Of a stretch of DNA of 64,000 bases, positions 1-10,250 are shown in pieces (position 1 is the first letter of the stretch; each line of letters opens with the position of its first letter). Origin of the DNA: Cyanophora paradoxa (taxonomy: Eukaryota > Glaucocystophyceae > Cyanophorales > Cyanophoraceae); the NCBI GenBank assembly GCA_004431415.1, contig QPMI01000623.1:62001-126000 (forward strand), read 5' to 3'. The translations under genes and the position numbers were made by a program. The notes beneath the pieces were generated by a model that was not told the DNA's origin, made no database searches, and saw only the letters and a program-made list of their open reading frames with translations.

Positions 1-1647
1 GCATCTCGAACACCGCGTCGTCTGCGCCCCCGTTGCCGCGGGGCGCCCCGGGGGCGGCGAGGGGCGGCGGGGCCGGGGCGGACCGCTGAGGGCGAGGTTC
101 CAGAGGGCGGCGCAGGCCATGGCGGCGGTGGGCGCCGACGCCGCGTGCTTCTGCATCGCGTCGAACAGCAGCGGCACGGCGTTCAGCCGCAGGAAGAGCG
201 GCCGGTTCCCCTCTGCCCCCGCCCCGTCACCCGCGCGGCGCGGGGCGGGGCGGGGCGGGCGGGGGCGGGGGCGGTGCGGACGGGAGCGGGCGAGGATCCA
301 GACGACGCGGAAGAGGTAGGCGAGGGCGCGGGCGTCGGCGGCGAAGAGGGAGACCGCCCACATGATCCCCTCCACCGCCGCCTTGTTGAAGAAGCACCCC
401 TCGTTCCGCACCGCCTCCACGCTGCCCCCGCACACGCCCGCCTCAGCACCCCTCCCCTCGCATCCCATCCCCTCCCCTCCCCTCGCCGCGGGGCAGGGGC
501 GGGGCGGGGGCGGGGGCGGGGGGCGGGGCGCGCCTGTGCTCGTAGCGGTTGCCGAAGCGCTCGCAGGCGATGAGGCACTCGGTGGGGGGCGTGGTGGGCT
601 GGAGGGTGGCGGCGAGGGCGCGGATCTCGCCCTTGTGCTCCTCGGCGGCCTCGACCTCGCTGTCGTAGAGCGCGGCGTCGTGCGCGTCGGCCTCGCCGTT
701 CTTCAGCGAGAGCTCGAAGTCCTTCTTCAGCGACTTGAGCGCCCCGTTCTGGTCCTCGTGCCACGTCACCTGCCGCCCCCGCCTCACCGCCCCGCCCCGC
801 TCCCGCGCCCCCGCCCCGCCCCGCGCACGTTCTTGTACGACTTGTTGCGTTTCTGGCCGGCGGCGCGGCGTCAGCGGGGCGGAGGCGAGGGGGCGGGGCG
901 GGGCGGGGCGGGGCGGGGCGGGGCGCACGACGGCGGACTTCTGGCGGACGAGGCGGATGCGGCGGATCAGGGAGTCGAGCATGCCGCTGTACTCCTCCAT
1001 GCTCCCGCTCCACATGATCGGGTGCTGCCCGTCCAGGATCGCGCTCAGCGCCGGGTGCCGCTGCGCCTGCGCCGTCCCGGAGTCGAACTTCTTGATCGCC
1101 ACAATCAGCACGTCCTTTTGCTGCGCGCCCCGCCGCCCCCGCAACCGTCAGGCCCGCCCTCGGCGCGGCACGCCGGCGCGTCAAAGAGAAGCGCTTGCCT
1201 GCGCCCTCGCGCATTCTAGCTCGGCCTGTATAACCTCCCCGGGCGTCGCGTCCTCTGGTATCAAAAGAACTGCACGGGAGCGATGAGGACAGGGAAGCGG
1301 AGCGGCGCGCATGTCGGCGGCGGATACCGAGCTTGCGGGCGTAGCTAAGGAAGGAAAAAGGGAGGTGTCAGCGCGCGGTCTTCCTGCGCGGGCGCGCAGG
1401 CTGCGCACGACAGCATCTCTTCGAGTTCGCGCGACCACACGGAGTTCTTGTGCCAATCCTCGAGGTCCAGCCTACGGGCACGAGCGACGGCGGTCAGAGC
1501 AGAGCCGCGCGCGCGAGAGAGACGGGGGACCGGGCTGTGGGCACCAGCATGTGAAGCCTGCGTTGACTATGTCTCTTTGTAACCTCTCGGCTATCTCCTT
1601 CTCGGACAGGGAGTAGGCGAGGAAGACATCTCGCCGCTCCTGCGCAA
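1..1647 (-). CDS. TIR domain plus ARM/HEAT-repeat protein (partial, runs off left edge)
   Basis: Reading leftward, exons join into a TIR fold. The betaA segment is RRDVFLAYSLSEKEIAERLQ (about 1647-1540), preceded by an acceptor. Next come LDLEDWHKNSVWSRELEEML (about 1470), then VLLIPEDATPGEVIQAELEC (about 1250), and finally DVLIVAIKKFDSG through SGMLDSLIRRIRLVRQ (1110-940). Aligned to SARM1-type TIR domains from memory, the Glu in IQAELECA falls where the NADase glutamate sits. Downstream exons encode helical repeats (GEIRALAATLQPTTPPTECL, NEGCFFNKAAVEGIMWAVSL, AMACAALWNLA) typical of ARM folds. Introns at about 830-890 and 500-540 are GGGGC/CCCCG-rich. The 5' end is not fixed: the first TIR exon opens at an acceptor, so an upstream exon is missing, and the 3' end lies outside the window. 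TIR is well supported; the ARM assignment is an inference from helical pattern. Confidence 0.7.
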
Positions 1648-2455
1648 CAGAGTAAGCGCAGGCGCCACAGAACAACGTTTTCTATATGTAGATGCGATCG
1701 CAGCTAGAACATAGGCGCCAGCGGATCCCCCTAGGCGGCCAGGGATCCAGTGCCAGGACTGGGATCGCCAGCCGTTCCAAACCCCAGGAGACCCCGCAGC
1801 TAAGCAGGCTATGCCGTGCTCGAATGAAGCTCCGCGTCGCTCGCAGAGCTCCCAGCTAGCCGCCTTAAAAGACCGTGGCGCACGATTAGTCCTTCTGCAT
1901 TCGACGCCTGGGGCACTGCGCAAAAGGAGCATTTAGCTATCATCCGGGCATGACTGCTGGTGTGCGCACCGCCAATGGGCTCTACCGGCGCAGGTGCTTT
2001 TACGGCAGCGGGCGGTGGGTCACGCGCTGAAGCCGACGAGGCACCGCACCCCATGGCCGCTCCTCCGGTCCAGTTCTACACACTCTAAGCTGCACCAGTG
2101 TGAGGTCGGGGTGTGTTTGTTTTGTCGCTGCAGGGGTACGACTAACTCGACATGCGGCGCAATTGCAAGGCGACGACGGCGGACCCCTGCAAGTCCATGC
2201 CCATGGCCTTGCAATTGGCGATTTGCGACGCGCATGTCCGGCGTTGGACCCATCCGGGCCAGCGACTGCAGGCGCCATGCGCAGTGCGGAGCGAGGGTCG
2301 ACGCCGTGACGTCCGCATTCGATCGATTCTCGAGCTCGCTAGCTAGAATTCCATAGCTAGGCACTGGGTCAGGCCACACAGGCCTGCCATAGCTAGAGCT
2401 GGCATGCGCAGGCGCGCGGGGGCGGGCCGGGTGCGAGCTGGGGGCGGGGGCGGGG
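1648..2455. other. Intergenic stretch, possibly holding the first exon of the TIR gene
   Basis: No protein-like exon was recognised here. Composition drops from the very high GC of the flanks. Near 1785-1795 a short match to the conserved loop of 5S rRNA (ccgcagctaagca) is present, but the rest of a 5S gene is absent. Several CTAGCT motifs lie at 2330-2400. The missing 5' exon of the leftward TIR gene and the 3' UTR of the next leftward gene should be in this interval. Confidence 0.4.
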
Positions 2456-3915
2456 CTACTTGGTATAGAGGACGGGGAGGTTGAGGCGGTGGACGACGTC
2501 GACGGGGAGGGCGAAGACGGGGTCGATGCCCCGCAGGCCCCCGTGCCCCAGCAGCGAGAGCCCTGCCCCCGCCCTCAGCAGCCGCCCCCCGGGGGCGGGG
2601 GCGGGGGCGGGGGCGGGGGCGGGGGCGGGCCGGCGATGCCGAAGAAGGTGTGGAAGACGTCGGCCATGTCCCCCGGGCGGTCCGCGATGCCCCCGTCCGG
2701 GTCCTGCCTCCGCCGGTGAGCCCCCGCGGGGCGGGGCGGGGCGGGGGCGACCTGGCTCTCGAGGATGAAGGCCTTGAGGGCGTCGGCGTCGATCCAGTGC
2801 AGCTTCCCGATCATCGCCAGCGACGACACCACCCACCACGAGTAGCACACCTGCCGCGTGTCGCGCCCCCCGCCCGCCCCGGCAGGGGCCGGCCGGGCGC
2901 ACGTCGGGCTTCTTGTCGGGGCGGCCGTTGAGACCGCCCTCCTTGACCTGGCGCTCGCAGAGCCACCAGCCGAGCAGCTCGCGGTCCACGTGCTCCAGCG
3001 CGCCCCCGATCGCCAGGGCCCCCACGCAGCAGAAGACTGCCCCGCCTCAGCGCCCCCCCTCGCGCGAGCCCCGGGGCGGGGCGGGGCAGGGAGGGGCGGA
3101 CTCTGGCCGGCGTGCGACTCGGCCATGGGGACGCAGCCGAAGCCGCCGTCGAAGTTGCGGCACGAGGCGACGAAGTCGGTCGCCTTCTTGACGTCCACGG
3201 CGCCCAGCCGCCCCAGCAGCGCCAGGCAGTTCAGCGCGCAGTACGAGAACCTGCAGGGGGGCCTCGGCGCCGGGCGGCCGCGGGGCAGGGGGCGGGGGGC
3301 GGCGGGGGGCAGACCGGGTGTCGATCTCGCCCCACTCGTCCCCGGCGAACGAGCCGTCCGGCTGCTGGAGCCCCGCCACGTCTGCCGCCCCCCCGTCAGG
3401 GCCACCCGCGGCGCGCCGGCGCGCCGGCGTGGCGACGCGGCGGGGGCGGCGGCGCGGCGGCGCACACTGCGCGACGCGCTCCTGGTCTATCCTCCCCAGC
3501 TCGTCAAAGATGGCGAGGATCTGCACGGCGCTCAGCGTGTAGAGAAGATGCGGGTCGTGATCCGCGTTGCCTCCGAAGCCACCTGCGCACCCGATGAGCG
3601 CGGCGCGCGAGGCTCTGCCGGCGGCGGACCGGACTCGTGTTGACAGCTGAGTAGCCAGTCGATGATCTCCTGCTTGTTCATCTCGTCGAGCGCGTTCATG
3701 AGGCACATCGCCGAGATGCCCCAGTACGCGCCGCTCATGCGCAAGTGCTCCGAGACGAGCGCCTCGAAGCTGTCCTTCTTCTGCTCGCGCCGGTCGGTCA
3801 GCCAACTCCCGCGCGCGGCAGCGTCGCGCGTCGAGGTGCGCACACGCTCCAGCTTCAGAACGAACGCCTTGTGCTTCTCCTCGAGAAGGCGGGAGGACGG
3901 GCCTGGGTCGCCCAT
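2456..3915 (-). CDS. RABGGTB: Rab geranylgeranyltransferase (type II) beta subunit
   Basis: This is the catalytic beta subunit of the enzyme that attaches geranylgeranyl groups to C-terminal cysteines of Rab GTPases in the cytosol, with an alpha subunit and Rab escort protein. Exons from the ATG at 3915 give KHKAFVLKL, then [122 protein letters not shown]-type [13 protein letters not shown] and [20 protein letters not shown]. These are prenyltransferase-barrel repeats with the zinc ligands of the family: Asp and Cys in PDVCYSWW, His in VFHTFFG. It ends LPVLYTK at a TAG at 2456. Introns are short and GC-rich with CTGAC-type branch points. The start lies 244 bp from the divergent start at 4160, which suggests a shared promoter. 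The length fits the family; I see no missing element. Confidence 0.93.
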
Positions 3916-4159
3916 CGGCCCCGCTCGCCAATCGATGCGTCGAGATCTCCAAGTGCGAGCGGGGCGCAGTTGCTTTAGCTGCGTGCCTCGGGGCCTGGGA
4001 AGCGAGCTTGCTCGTCTTTCTTCAGCGTACCCTCGCGGCGGTTAGTTCGTTGCAACTGGCCCAGCTTAGCTAGCAGCCGCTGCCAGCCATCCAGAGCTCC
4101 GGCGTGCAATTGGCTTTTCTCAGCTAGCACCTGGCTACAGCCCCGTGACAGCCGTCGGG

Positions 4160-5875
4160 ATGCCGAAGCCGCGACCGCGACTTGTCGTTGAGGTCGTCGA
4201 GTTCGAGCGCGGGGCCTACGTCGACCCGGAGCTGCCCGTCTTCATCGTCCTCGAGATTGATGGACGCGCAAACGGTCCGCTTCGCAGGCCTCGGCGCGTC
4301 TCGTGGCCGACCGATTTCGCAGCGACGGAGGAGAGAAGGGGCAGCAGGATCCTGTTCAGAGAGAAGTTCCAAACGAGTCTGATGCGTGCTAACGGACTCT
4401 TCGTCGACGAGTGCGCCGTGAAAGTCTTCCAGCGGGACGGGCTCGCGGGCCAGCCCGTGCAGCTCGGCGGATTCCGCATCGCTCTCGCGAACATGCTCGC
4501 CCGCGGCGACCGCGAGCGCGGTGCGGCCGGCCCGCCACGCGACGCGGCGGCCGCGGGGGGGGAGGGCGGGCGCTGAGGGGCGGCGGCGGCGGGGCGCAGA
4601 CGTGTGGCTGCCGAACCGAGACGGGGAGCGGGTGCACCTGCGCGTGCAGGTCGAGGGGGAGTTCGACCCGCAGGCCGCCGCCGCCTCCGCGCCTCCCGGG
4701 TCCGCGCAGGCCGCGCGGCTGCTCGTGGGCGGGGTGCGAGGCGGGGCGCAGGGGTCGCTGGGCCCGCGCCCGACCATCGAGGAGACGTTCGCGCCGGGGC
4801 CGGCCCGCGGGGCGCCCTCCGGCAGGACGCCTCCCCGACGCCGCGCGGGGCCACCAGGCGGGAGCCGTCGCCCTCGCCCGCGAGGCGGCCGCCTTGGGCG
4901 GCGGCTGGAGCGTGCTCGGCGTCGTCGGCGCCGGCACGGGCGTCGCCGTGCGCGGGCCCAGCTACGTCCGCTACCGCCTCCCCGCCTCGCCCTCGCCCCC
5001 CGCTCCCGCTCCCCGACGCCCCCGGCGGGGGGCCCGGAGAGCGCGCGCTCGGCGGGGAGCGAGGGGGCCCTCCTCGAGCGCACCGCCAGCTTCCAGGCGG
5101 TGCGCCGCCCGCCCCGCCCCGCCCTGCTGCCCGCCTCGGCGTGTGAGGGGCGGGCAGGACCGGTACGCGTCGCCGGGGCGGGGCGGCCTGAGCCGCACGA
5201 GCTCCTTCGGCTCCGCCCGCGACGCCCCCGACTCCGCCCGGCCCCTCCTCGCCCGCCCCGCCCCTCCCCCGCCCGCCCCGCCTCGCCGCCCCGCGCCCCG
5301 GCCTCGCCGCCGACGTCCATGCGGAGCGTGCGCTTCGCGGAGCCCGAGGCCGGCCCCCAGCTCGCCGCCTCCGCCTCCTACCGCCGGCCCGCCCCGACCT
5401 CGCGCCCCCGTCCCCCCGCGCCTCCCCGCCGCCTCGCCCACCCGCCTCCGATCCGCTTCCCCCTCCCCCCGCCCCCCGGCCGTGCGGCTGTACCCCGGAG
5501 AGGGCCCGGCGGGGCTCTCGGTGAGCGCGGGGCCGGCCTGGCAGCAGGGGGCGGTGGGGGCGCGGGGGGCCAGGCCGGGGCACGTCGTGCCCTCGGGGCT
5601 TGGCCCGGGGGCGGCGCCCGCGCCGCTTGCGATCTCCGCACATGCCTCCCCCGCGCCGCGCAAGGATCTTTTCGGGGCGCGCCGGGGGGACCCCGCCCCC
5701 GCCCCCGTCGAGGCCTCCTGGTGGTGCCCCCTGCTCGCCTCCCCCCAGCCCCGCGGGGCCCCCTGAGGCGCCGGTCGGCAGGGACGACTGCCTGGGGCGC
5801 GGGGGCCGGCGGCGGCGCGAGGATGAGGAGGAGGAGTCGTGCTGCCTCCCCACGTACAGCCTGGCCAGGCTCTAG
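4160..5875 (+). CDS. C2-like N-terminal domain, Pro/Ser-rich protein of unknown function
   Basis: The first exon runs from ATG 4160 (MPKPRPRLVVEVVEFERGAY) to about 4519 and splices into DVWLPNRDGERVHLRVQVEG at about 4602. Together about 150 residues alternate hydrophobic strands with a LGGFRIALANML strand and a final strand pair. This resembles a C2 or NT-C2 beta sandwich, as in membrane-binding adaptors. The rest is low complexity: PTIEETFAPGPARGAPSG, SMRSVRFAEPEAG, long Pro/Arg/Ser tracts, then an acidic Arg-rich tail ending SCCLPTYSLARL at the TAG at 5875. A cysteine pair near the end could be lipidated, but this is a guess. Internal exon boundaries after 5000 are uncertain because the low-complexity sequence is open in several frames. 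Function not recognised. Confidence 0.6.
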
Positions 5876-7014
5876 GCCCTCCCGCCACACAGAATACAAG
5901 ACAACACGAGCACAGCAAGACCGTCGGAGTAAGGGGACCGGGGCAGGCGGAACCGATCTCTGCATCGGAACCAATCTCTGGAGTCTCGGTGTTTTGCGTT
6001 CCCCCCAATAGGGTGTACTTCTGGAGGACCCGATCCGGATGCGTAGATCTCATGGCCCAGTGGCCCAGTGGTAGGGGTTCGACGGTCTGGCCAGACGGCT
6101 TGAAAGCTGGCACCGGGGCTGGGGTACCGGGGTGCCGGGCCCAAGAACTTGCACCTGCGCTGGCCCAAGCCGTTGGGTGCCCCAGAAATCATGAAAGCGC
6201 CGAGCGCCGCGGCGGCTTAAGCTTGCCAGCTGCAGCCTCATGATCAAGACGTACTACGGTAACAAGTCAAAGTCCCCTCTGGCCGCGGGCGTCCGCCTGA
6301 ACACAGCCGTAATTTTCCTGTAGCCCCCGCAGATTTGAAAACTCATGATCAAGTCTCATGAAACCTCTTAAAAAATCATTTGAATTTAAACCGCTGAACT
6401 GCCGGGCCGGGCCCCGGGGCTGCTCAGCGGTTGATCATGAGGGCTTCGAGGCTTGCAAAGTTGCCAACTTGGCAAGTTGCCAAGTTGAAGGCTAACTTCA
6501 AGGCTTAGTAACTTCCAAACTTGAAATTAAAGTTTCAATTGAACTTGTCAAGTCACAGGCACTGAGTAGTAGTAACTGCATGTGTAAACCGGCTCGGCCC
6601 GGCGGGTTCAACGGTTCCGAAGCTCCCGGACCGGAGTCCGAAGTTTAAAGGTTTCAAGTTTGCAATTGAACCGTCACGGCGTTGACTTCGGAAGGTCCGA
6701 CGGTCCCGAGTCCTGCTATCGCAGCCGCAGCGCCGAAAGGCTGCCGAAAAGATTTTCAGACTGCAGCCTGGCCCAGTGGCAGGCCTGAGGCTCGATCGGC
6801 GCGAATCGACAAAGTTAACCCGCAAATTAAAGTTAACCCGTCACCAATGGCAATGTCGAATTGCTTCGAATTCATTGAGTCAAATTCTAGATCTTGACGA
6901 CGCATAAATGAACATGTACATGTGTTGCCAATAGCTAGGAGGCTAGCTATAGCTTTAGGCCTAGGCCTGCGCATGCGGGCCTCTGGGCGGGACTCCGGGA
7001 TCTCGGACCCAGAT
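5876..7014. other. Lower-GC intergenic region with short palindromes and repeated motifs
   Basis: No coding exon was recognised. Composition is close to balanced between 6240 and 6960, unlike the flanking genes. Copies of CTCATGATCA occur near 6237 and 6343 and in inverse form near 6433. A run of related AAGTTGCCAAGTTG words lies at 6455-6510. Two copies of tggcccagtgg sit at about 6059 and 6769; each resembles a tRNA-type A box, with an adjacent ggttcga at 6076. The spacing is wrong for a tRNA gene. Confidence 0.5.
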
Positions 7015-10000
7015 CTAGAATTCGAGAGGCGCCTCGCTAGCTAGGTGCGCCCGGCCCCAGAGGGCGGGGGCGTGGCGGGCCAGGAGCGGGTCCACGAATG
7101 CCGCCCACCGCTGCCAGCCCGAGCCGCTCATGATCAGTCGCTGATCATGACTCGGCTAGTGGCGGAGCCGGGGGGCGGGGCGCACGGGGCTGGCGTAGGG
7201 GAGGTGGGCGAGGCGGCGGGCGGCGGCCGCGGGCCCCTCGCTTCCCAGGAACGAGAGCAGCAGCCGCTCGCCGCTCGCCGCCGCCGCCGCCGCCTGCGCC
7301 GCGCCAGCGCCACGCCGAGCATGCGCGGGGCCAGCGTCGCCGGGGCCGGCGCCTCTCGCCCGCGCCCGCCCGCCGGCTCCTCGCTGCCGCCAGGGGCCTC
7401 GCCGCCCGCGCCAGAGCCGCCGGCCGCTGCCGGGGGCCCAGGGCGCTGCGGGCGGGGCGTAAAAGGCGGAAGGGCGGGCGGGGCGGGGCGGGTGGGGCGG
7501 GGCGGGCGGGCCGCTCGACGAGGTCGCAGAAGGCCTCCGCGCTCGTGTACTCCCTGCGCCCCGCCCGCTCAAGCTCGCCCTGCGCCCGCCCCGCTCCGCC
7601 CCATGCCCGCGCCCCGCCCCGCCGCACCAGACGGGCGCCACGTCCGGGGGCGCGTGCGCGAGGGCGCCGGCGCTGCCCTCAGCCCCACCCGGCAGCCCGA
7701 GGCCGACCTCGGCACCCTCCGCCTCCCCCGCCGCCTCCCCCGCCGCCTCGCCCTCCCTGCGCGATTCGCGCTGGGGAGGAGGGTGACGGGGGGCGGGGCT
7801 GGGTGGACGGGCACGGAGGGGCGGGCAGGCGGCGGCGAGGGCGGCGAGGGCGGCGGTGCGGGTGCGGGGGTCGCGGTCGCGCGCCGCCCCGACGAGCGCC
7901 GGGATGGCCCCTGCGGGGGAACGCGGCGGCGCGCCGCGCTCGGACTCGTCTGTGCGGGGCGGGGCGGGGCTCGGGGGCGGACGGCGGGGGTCGAGGTCGA
8001 GGCGGGGGAGAAGCTCGAGGGCGGCGCGGCGGACGGCGGCCGCGGGGTCCCGCTCCAGCGCCCGCAGCAGCGCCGCCCCGCCCGCCCCGCCAGCCGCCCC
8101 TGCCCCCGCCCCTGCTCCCTGGGTGCCCGCGGAGGAGGGGCGGGCGGGCACCGGGGGCCTCGGGGCGGGGCCGCCGAGCTCCAGCAGCTCCACGAGCGCT
8201 GCCGGCCGCTCAGGGGCCGGCGGGAGGGGGAAGAGCAGGGGCGCCCCGCCGGCCCCCCCGCACCCCCGGCGGCCGCCACGCGCGCCTCCGTCGCCGGCGC
8301 CGTCGCGAGGACCTGTCCGCCTGTGGGCGGGGCGTGCGAGGGCGGGCGGGCGGGCGGGGCGGGCCGTGTCGAGGGTGCGGAGGAGGGCCTCCGGCGCCGC
8401 CCGAGTACCGCCGCCGCCAGGCGCATCCCGCCCCGCCCCTGCCCCTCGTCCCTCCTCGCGGGGGCCGCAGCAGGCGGAGGGGTCGGGGGCGGGGCACCGG
8501 CGGCGTGGGCGGCGGGCGTGGCGAGGAAGGAGGCGGCGGGGCCCGCGAGGGGCGGCACGGCGCGCGCCCACAGTCCCGCCCACCGCTCCAGGCGCCCCGC
8601 CGCGGCCTCGCCGCCGCGCGGGGCGGGGCGGCAGAGGGCGCGCAGGAGGCGCTGGAAGGCCGCCTCCGCCGCCGCCTGCGCGCCCCGCAGCCCGCTGGGG
8701 GCCCAGGGGCGGCGGGGCGGGGCGGGGCGGACGGGGTGCTGGGCGTGGAGGTCGCGGGCCCAGGCGGCGAGGTGCGCCTCCGCGGAGGCCTCGCGGGCGG
8801 CGCCCCCCGCGGGAGGGCCTGCAGCACGGCCGCCGCCGCCGCGAGGCAGCCGGCCACGTGCACGTGCGCAGCAGCCGCCGCCCCCGCCTCCCCCTCCTCC
8901 ACCTCCTCCTCTGCAGCCTCTCAGCCCCGGCACCACGGGCGGGGCGGGGCGGGCGGGGCGGGGCGGGCGCGCGGGCGGCGCGGAGGTAGGCGTCGAGGGC
9001 GTCGCGGGGGAGCGGGGGCCGGCCCCGATGGCGCACGGCGGCCCGTCGCGCGCGGCGAGGCCGGCGAGCAGCGCGCGGGCGGAGGGCCAGCGGGCGGGCG
9101 GCAGGCACGCGAGGAGCTCGACGGCGCCGAAGCGCGGGTCGGAGAGCAGGGGCCCCACGAGCGCCTCCTCGAAGCCTGCGCCCCGCTCGGAGCCGCCCCG
9201 CCATGCCCCGCCCCACCCGCGGGCGGGCGGACCGTCGTCGGCGGCGAGGGCGACGAGGAGGCGCTCGAGGGTCTCGCGGGGAGGCAGCAGCGCCGGCAGC
9301 AGCTCCCCCGCAAACGCCAGCGGCAGCTGCCCCTGCCTGCGCCGCGGCCGCGGCTCGAGGCAGGCGCGCGGGGCGGCAAACGAAGCCTTGGCCATGGCGC
9401 TGCGGACCGGAGGACGAAGGCGGCGGAGGCGGCGACGGCGGGGCCGTACTCGAGCCAGGCGTGCGCCTCGGCCTCGAGGGCGTCGAGCTCCTCCTGGTGG
9501 GCGCCCGCCGGCGCGTCCGGCCCGCCCCGCTCCTCCCGCTCCGCCCGCTGCTCCTCCACCTCCCGCGCTCGCACGCTCCTGCTACCCAGCGCTCGGCTCC
9601 CCCCATGCAAATGAACCGGGCTCCGTGATGCCCTCGGGTGTCCCCATGCAAATGTGGCGTCCGATTCGCACCGCGAAAGGAACGCGGCGCGCGCGGAGGC
9701 AGCGCTTAATGTTGCAGCGAGAACCCGTCGGGCATAGTTGTCCCACGATCCGCGCGCTCGCTCCTGCACGTTCACAGTCGGAGCAGGTCGCGTCATAATC
9801 AGCAAAGCGAGCGCGGTTTGAGCGGCCGCACCTGCTCGATGATCGCGTTCGGGTTGGAAGAAAAGGCAGCGAATGACTGTTGGAAGGGTGCCGTGCTCGG
9901 ACCAAGCTCGTCGAACGTCGGCGCAGTATTCGCGCGCGCGGCCGTCGAACGTGCGCTCGCTGCCGCGGGGGGCGCAGCAGCGCGGTCGCCTGCGTGGGCA

Positions 10001-10116
10001 GCGGTGTTTGCGCCCGCGGCACTCGAATCCGCCTCCGGATCCTCGGCGTCTCGCACGAGCCGCCTGCGCCTTCGCACGCGCGAACGAATGACGGGCTCCT
10101 CGCTTTCGCTCGACAT
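7015..10116 (-). CDS. Large Ala/Leu-rich helical-repeat (HEAT-like) protein, unidentified
   Basis: The ATG at 10116 opens MSSESEEPVIRSRVRRRRRL, an acidic then basic N-terminus. This runs through FDELGPSTAPFQQSFAAF and SSNPNAIIEQ, then splices over a 60-70 nt intron to ERARGSWDNYARRVLAATLS. Later exons include EELDALEAEAHAWLEYGPAV, LPLAFAGELLPALLPPRETL, FGAVELLACLPPARWPSARA, EAHLAAWARDLHAQHPV, RALERDPAAAVRRAALELLP, GAIPALVGAARDRDPRTRTA and AALAALAAACPPL. These repeated amphipathic helix pairs are typical of HEAT solenoids. The proposed last exon is RWAAFVDPLLARHAPALWGR, ending at a TAG at 7015. Many introns are GGGGC/CCCCG tracts. An alternative stop at 7156 is possible. I cannot name the family: importins, condensin HAWKs and MROH-type proteins all look like this at the level visible here. 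Confidence 0.55.
7128..7150. repeat. Perfect 10-bp inverted repeat with 3-nt loop
   Basis: TCATGATCAG, TCG, CTGATCATGA form a perfect stem. It lies in the last intron of the helical-repeat gene and shares the TGATCATGA core found at about 6237, 6343, 6433, 31774 and 53439. Confidence 0.6.
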
Positions 10117-10250
10117 GAAGGGGGGAATGACCCTTAATTGGGTACAAGAGCGCGAATCAGGGGACACAAAAAAGCGTCAAAAATGCAGAGGCAGCGATTA
10201 TCAATGAAGCAGAACCAGAGGATGGGGCAGGGAGAGGGGCCAGGCTATAG

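Noticed and set aside
1770-1800. 5S rRNA gene
   Set aside because: Only the ccgcagctaagca loop resembles 5S. The conserved 3' half (the gtactnggatgggngacc-type stretch) is missing.
9600-9655. Octamer-type transcription factor sites (two ccccatgcaaatg words)
   Set aside because: They fall in an intron of the helical-repeat gene about 40 bp apart. Octamer factors are animal regulators, so a functional reading is not justified.
7045-9798. A 917-residue open frame on the + strand and similar long frames antisense to genes elsewhere
   Set aside because: In DNA this GC-rich stop codons are scarce, so antisense and off-frame strings stay open. The translation is Arg/Gly/Pro-rich with no domain, while the opposite strand gives helical repeats with splice signals.
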